From NCBI RefSeq assembly GCF_002094305.1, contig NZ_LWTX01000016.1, positions 1-46,398 on the forward strand: a stretch of 46,398 nucleotides of DNA. Direction: 5' to 3'. The notes beneath the pieces are model-generated. The model was not told where the DNA came from. It saw only the letters and a program-made list of their open reading frames with translations, and made no database searches. Source of the DNA: Prescottella equi. Lineage in GTDB: Bacteria > Actinomycetota > Actinomycetes > Mycobacteriales > Mycobacteriaceae. The position numbers were made by a program, and so were the translations under genes. Below, one piece after another: positions 43,272-46,398 of this stretch (position 1 is the stretch's first letter; every line of letters starts with the position of its first letter).

Positions 43272-43937
43272 GTGTACGTAGTCGTCATGGGGTGTGGCCG
43301 GGTCGGCTCGTCCCTCGCTACAGCACTGAGCCGGATCGGCCACGAAGTGGCGGTCATCGACCGCGACGAGAGCGCCTTCCTCCGCCTCGGGCCCGACTTC
43401 TCGGGTCACACGGTCGTCGGCATGGGATTCGACCGCGACGTGCTGATTCGCGCCGGGATCGAACGCGCCGAGGCGTTCGCCGCGGTCTCCTCCGGCGACA
43501 ACTCGAACATCATTTCCGCGCGCGTCGCACGCGAGACGTTCGGTGTCGAACGGGTCGTCGCACGCATCTACGACGCCAAACGCGCCGCGGTCTACGAGCG
43601 TCTCGGCATCCCGACCATCGCGACCGTCCCCTGGACCACCGATCGCTTCATGCTCGCCCTCGCCCAGGACGACCAGATCTCGAAGTGGCGCGATCCGTCG
43701 GGCACGGTCGTGGTCACCGAACTGCCGCTGCACGAGGACTGGGTGGGCCGCAGCATCACCGACCTCGAGACGGCGACGAGTTCGCGTGTGTCGTTCATCA
43801 TCCGATTCGGGTCGGGGATCCTTCCGGACCGCAAGACCGTCATCCAGGCCCAGGACCAGGTGTACGTGGCCGCCGTGTCCGGGACCGTCGCGGAAGCGGT
43901 CGCGCTGGCCGGCAACCCGCCCCCGTCGGACGAGTGA
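43272..43937 (+). CDS. ceoB: TrkA/RCK-type potassium transport regulator CeoB
   Basis: A 221-aa cytoplasmic protein with an RCK N-domain and a short C-domain. The nucleotide-binding turn is VVVMGCGRVGSSLA, followed by VAVIDRDESAF with the ribose-binding Asp. The C-terminal part (LPLHEDWVGRSITDLE...QDQVYVAAV) is the RCK_C fold. Such proteins bind NAD(H), ATP or ADP and gate K+ transporters. It matches Rv2691 (also called trkA). GTG 43272 has GGAG seven bases upstream. ceoC starts 46 bases downstream. No TrkH/TrkG channel subunit is nearby; the divergent K+ transporter candidate is the KimA-like gene. Confidence 0.92.
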   Translation: MYVVVMGCGRVGSSLATALSRIGHEVAVIDRDESAFLRLGPDFSGHTVVGMGFDRDVLIRAGIERAEAFAAVSSGDNSNIISARVARETFGVERVVARIYDAKRAAVYERLGIPTIATVPWTTDRFMLALAQDDQISKWRDPSGTVVVTELPLHEDWVGRSITDLETATSSRVSFIIRFGSGILPDRKTVIQAQDQVYVAAVSGTVAEAVALAGNPPPSDE

Positions 43938-43983
43938 GCCCGGACATGACCCCCTTGCCGTTCGACCCGATTGGATGTCCCTG

Positions 43984-44640
43984 ATGAGAGTCGCCATCGC
44001 AGGGGCCGGCGCTGTCGGCCGCTCCATCGCCCGTGAACTCGTCCGCAGCAAGCACCACGTGATGCTGCTCGAACGCAAGCTCGAGCACGTCGAACCCGAC
44101 GTGATCCCGGAAGCCGAGTGGGTGCACGCGGACGCGTGTGAGCTCAGCCTCCTCGAGGCCGCGCGACTCGAGACGTACGACGTCGTCATCGCTGCGACCG
44201 GCGACGACAAGGCCAACATCGTGGTGAGTCTGCTCGCGAAGACGGAGTTCGGGGCGCCCCGCGTGGTCGCCCGCGTCAACGATCCGCGCAACGAGTGGCT
44301 GTTCGACGAGTCCTGGGGCGTGGACGTGGCGGTGTCGACGCCGCGCATGCTCGCCTCGCTGGTCGAGGAAGCCGTGACGGTGGGCGACCTGGTGCGCCTG
44401 ATGACGTTCCGTCAGGGACAGGCCAACCTCGTCGAGATCACACTGCCCGACGACACGCCGCTTGCCGGCAAGCCGGTGCGCAAGATCAAGCTCCCGCGCG
44501 ATGCGGCGCTGGTGACGATTCTGCGCGGCGGCCGGGTCATCGTCCCGCAGCCGGACGATCCGGTGGAGGGCGGCGACGAGCTGCTGTTCGTCGCCGCGGT
44601 GGAGGTCGAGGACGAGCTACGCGCCGCGATCGACATCTGA
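43984..44640 (+). CDS. ceoC: TrkA/RCK-type potassium transport regulator CeoC
   Basis: A 218-aa RCK protein, paralogue of CeoB. The nucleotide motif is VAIAGAGAVGRSIARELV, followed by HHVMLLERK. AATGDDKANIVVSLLAKT and VVARVNDPRNEWLFDESWGVD are typical of the N-domain, and the C-terminal RCK_C region ends GGDELLFVAAVEVED. CeoB and CeoC probably form a heteromeric gating ring. It matches Rv2692. ATG 43984 is chosen because it starts at the conserved Rossmann strand; ATG 43975 is possible. The 3' end overlaps the convergent DUF3159 gene by 24 bp. Confidence 0.92.
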   Translation: MRVAIAGAGAVGRSIARELVRSKHHVMLLERKLEHVEPDVIPEAEWVHADACELSLLEAARLETYDVVIAATGDDKANIVVSLLAKTEFGAPRVVARVNDPRNEWLFDESWGVDVAVSTPRMLASLVEEAVTVGDLVRLMTFRQGQANLVEITLPDDTPLAGKPVRKIKLPRDAALVTILRGGRVIVPQPDDPVEGGDELLFVAAVEVEDELRAAIDI

Positions 44641-45324
44641 GCCCGAGGACGGACCCGCTTCACCTGCCGAGGCGGGCTTCCCGTCCTCCGGTTCGGCGGC
44701 CGCGTCCGGCTGCTCAGGCGCCGGCTCGACCAGCCGGTCCGCCCGGCGCACCGCCCAGATCGTCACGAGGAGTACGAGTCCGGTGAGCGGCCATCCCATG
44801 CCGATGCGCGCAGCTGCGAGCCAGCCCGTCTGATCCGCGTCGTACAACTCGGACTGGACGAGGTACCGCGCCCCGAACACCAGCGCCCACGCCGCCGTCG
44901 CGACGTCGTAGGCGCGTACCGCACCCTTGTGGGCCTTCCAGATGTTCCGGTGACCGTTCAGATAGCCCCATGCGACACCCACGAGCGGCCAGCGCACCAG
45001 GATCGAGACCAGGAACACAGCCGCGTACAGCAGGCTCGTGTAGATGCCGAAGAGGAAGTAGCCCTTGGCATCCCCGGTTCGGTAGGCGATGAAGGCGCAG
45101 ACACCGACCCCGAGGAAGCCGGAGATTGCCGGTTGGATCGGACCCCGCTTGACCAGGCGCCACACGAGGATCGCGGCGGCGACACCGAGCGCGGTCCAGA
45201 CCGCCGGCGCCAGACCCCACAGACTGTTCGCCGGCACGAAGACGACGATGGGCAACGACGAGTAGATCAGCCCGCTGAGTCCACCGAGCTGCTCGAGGAT
45301 CGTCTGCTGCTTCGTTTCGGTCAC
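44617..45324 (-). CDS. DUF3159 family membrane protein
   Basis: A 235-aa protein with about six hydrophobic segments, recognised as DUF3159 (position of Rv2693c). Blocks are EQLGGLSGLIYSSLPIVVFV at the N-terminus, GFLGVGVCAFIAYRTGDAKGYF, and GYLNGHRNIWKAHKGAVRAYD. The C-terminus is a disordered Pro/Glu/Ala tail. Function is unknown. It always accompanies ceoBC and the OB-fold gene in this region of mycolata genomes. GTG 45324 is chosen as the start; an ATG at 45342 is in frame. Confidence 0.86.
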   Translation of the reverse strand: MTETKQQTILEQLGGLSGLIYSSLPIVVFVPANSLWGLAPAVWTALGVAAAILVWRLVKRGPIQPAISGFLGVGVCAFIAYRTGDAKGYFLFGIYTSLLYAAVFLVSILVRWPLVGVAWGYLNGHRNIWKAHKGAVRAYDVATAAWALVFGARYLVQSELYDADQTGWLAAARIGMGWPLTGLVLLVTIWAVRRADRLVEPAPEQPDAAAEPEDGKPASAGEAGPSSGSDVDRGA

Positions 45325-45396
45325 GCGACGAGAGTGCCACATTCGGTCGGCGAGCCGCCGTCGGCACGGAGAACGGGGCCCGGAGAGCGACGTCGG

Positions 45397-45774
45397 TCAG
45401 GAGTCGCCACGGAGCTCGTAGTACGGGTTGAAGATCACCTTCTGACCGTCGCGATCACCCACCCGGCCGCGAACCATCAGAGTCTTGCCCGGTTCGATGC
45501 CGGGGATGCGGCGGCGGCCGATCCACACCAGGGTGACCGGATCGGTGCCGTCGAAGAACTCGGCACGGACACTCGCATTGGCCGACTTGGGACACGCCTC
45601 CACACTGCGGAGCCGGCCGAACATGGTGACCTCTTCGCCCCTGGTGCAGTCGCAAGCGCGGGTAGCGCCGGATGCCTGGGCGGTCTCGACCATCTCCTCG
45701 GCATCGAGCTGCTCGAGATCCTCGGTGAGTCGGCGAGTCAGCCTGCGAAAGTAGCCTGCCGCGGCGGGTGCCAT
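45397..45774 (-). CDS. Small OB-fold nucleic-acid-binding protein
   Basis: A 125-aa protein. The first 40 residues are helical (YFRRLTRRLTEDLEQLDAEEM), followed by an OB-fold beta barrel: EEVTMFGRLRSVEACP, VTLVWIGRRRIPGIEPG and LMVRGRVGDRDGQKVIFNPYYE. It is like Rv2694c and the C-terminal half of RecG-wedge-type OB domains. It may bind single-stranded DNA or RNA, but a partner is not known. ATG 45774 is preceded by AGGAG with 7-nt spacing. It ends 72 bases before the DUF3159 start on the same strand. Confidence 0.87.
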   Translation of the reverse strand: MAPAAAGYFRRLTRRLTEDLEQLDAEEMVETAQASGATRACDCTRGEEVTMFGRLRSVEACPKSANASVRAEFFDGTDPVTLVWIGRRRIPGIEPGKTLMVRGRVGDRDGQKVIFNPYYELRGDS

Positions 45775-45898
45775 AGCGCGCTCCTGGAGCAAATGGCGAC
45801 GTATCCGAACGTCGCACGAAGGGTTGTATCTGGGTATAACGCTTGTCTTGCACGAATCCTGCCCGAGTCCCGTGAGGGACCCGAGCGGGGTCCATGAG

Positions 45899-45922
45899 GG
45901 TCACTGTAACCCTAAAGTGACC
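45899..45922. promoter_or_regulatory. Inverted repeat in the divergent region before the last gene
   Basis: GGTCAC (45899-45904) and GTGACC (45917-45922) form a 6-bp inverted repeat with a 12-bp spacer. A second small repeat, GGACCC-N5-GGGTCC, lies at about 45877-45893. They sit in the 202-bp region between the OB-fold gene and the rightmost hydrolase and might be operators. The -10-like CAAGAT lies 6 nt before ATG 45977. Confidence 0.3.
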
Positions 45923-45976
45923 TGACAACCACAGCCGTCCTGATCCCCTGTGAAACGGACAGTGCAAGATCGAACC

Positions 45977-46398
45977 ATGCAGCTGCAGCCGTGGCCCCCG
46001 GTGGCCGTCGCACTCCCCGGAACGGGCTCCGACGCGACCTTCGTCGATCGCGCCTTCCGGGCGGCGTTGTCCCAGGTAGGCGTCGCGACGATCGCGGTGG
46101 ACCCGGACCCGCGACGGGTGGTGGGCAGCTACCGCGACGCCATGGACCGCGCGGCCGACGAGCACGGGACGATCGTCGTCGCGGGCGTGTCGATCGGCGC
46201 GGCCGTCGCACTCGAATGGGTGGCCGACAATCCCGACCGGGTTCGCGCCGTGCTCGCGGCACTGCCGGCCTGGACGGGATCGCCCGTGGGCGCTCCCGCG
46301 GCAGCGAGTGCCGTTTTCACGGCGTCCCGGCTGCGCGCCGACGGACTCGACGCCGTCACCGCCGAGATGACCGCGTCGAGCCCGCCGTGGCTGGCGGG
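45977..46398 (+). CDS. Alpha/beta-hydrolase family protein, truncated by the window edge
   Basis: The first 140 residues are present and the gene runs off the right end. It starts with VAVALPGTGSDATFVDRAF, where GTGSD forms the oxyanion turn. The nucleophile elbow is GVSIGA, with Ser as candidate nucleophile, followed by AVALEWVADNPDRV. There is no signal peptide. It matches Rv2695 in position. The substrate is unknown. ATG 45977 lies 6 nt after CAAGAT with no ribosome site, so it may be leaderless. Confidence 0.82.
   Translation, partial: MQLQPWPPVAVALPGTGSDATFVDRAFRAALSQVGVATIAVDPDPRRVVGSYRDAMDRAADEHGTIVVAGVSIGAAVALEWVADNPDRVRAVLAALPAWTGSPVGAPAAASAVFTASRLRADGLDAVTAEMTASSPPWLA

Noticed and set aside
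1-46398. CRISPR arrays, insertion sequences, phage genes, toxin-antitoxin pairs or secondary-metabolite clusters
   Set aside because: I found no regularly spaced repeats, transposase or integrase motifs, small toxin-antitoxin pairs, or PKS/NRPS domains on either strand.

Overview
This is high-GC actinobacterial chromosome, most likely Rhodococcus or a close relative. The arabinogalactan arabinosyltransferase AftC, a wax ester/diacylglycerol acyltransferase, a HemQ-type coproporphyrin heme pathway, KstR-like operator sequences and an oleate hydratase all point to a mycolic-acid-containing, oil-storing Nocardiales bacterium. The backbone follows, from memory, the gene order of Mycobacterium tuberculosis Rv2670c to Rv2695: zapE, ribD-like, secreted hydrolase, aftC, msrB, hemQ-hemY-hemE, DUF3000, rnd, dxs, trmA-like, APC/KimA-like, ceoB-ceoC, DUF3159, OB-fold, hydrolase. 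Extra blocks are set into this backbone. I see no prophage, insertion sequence, CRISPR array or obvious island. No stretch over 300 bases lacks a gene.

Layout. 1-500: two identical tRNA-Val(GAC) genes flanking a tRNA-Gly(GCC), then a strong terminator. 0.5-3.8 kb: GH1 beta-glucosidase diverging from an MFS transporter, and a GNAT acetyltransferase. 3.8-9.0 kb: zapE diverging from ribD-like, TAP-like lipoprotein, aftC and msrB. 9.1-11.5 kb: two repressor/membrane-protein modules (PadR with a HAAS-like protein, GntR/YtrA with a DUF1648 protein) facing each other with overlapping 3' ends. 11.5-13.8 kb: cytoplasmic molybdopterin oxidoreductase. 13.9-17.1 kb: hemE-hemY-hemQ operon. 17.1-22.8 kb: DUF3000, an HSL-type esterase diverging from a WS/DGAT, an alpha/beta hydrolase, and RNase D. 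Two KstR-like 14-bp sites sit at the lipid promoters.

22.9-31.5 kb: fadA-fadB, an iron-box-preceded siderophore-binding lipoprotein, a sugar MFS transporter, a pentapeptide-repeat protein with an N-terminal Cys cluster, and oleate hydratase. 31.5-37.5 kb: dxs, a glutaminase-STAS-cNMP fusion protein, and a DrrAB-type ABC exporter. 37.5-39.7 kb: a MarR/DHA2 efflux pair with a perfect operator. 39.8-46.4 kb: RNA methyltransferase, KimA-like K+ importer diverging from two TrkA/RCK proteins, DUF3159, OB-fold, and a truncated hydrolase at the right edge.

How they work together. The esterase, WS/DGAT, hydrolase, FadAB and oleate hydratase form a neutral-lipid and fatty-acid neighbourhood. The KimA-like transporter with CeoB and CeoC looks like a potassium module. 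At least nine genes have a TAnnnT -10 element 6-8 nt before the start codon, which suggests leaderless mRNAs and was used to choose starts. I found no clearly undescribed multi-gene system. The best leads are the KstR-like sites around the lipid genes, the KimA-like/CeoBC potassium locus, the three-domain glutaminase, the nucleophile-less TAP-like lipoprotein, and the overlapping divergent -10 elements of zapE and ribD.
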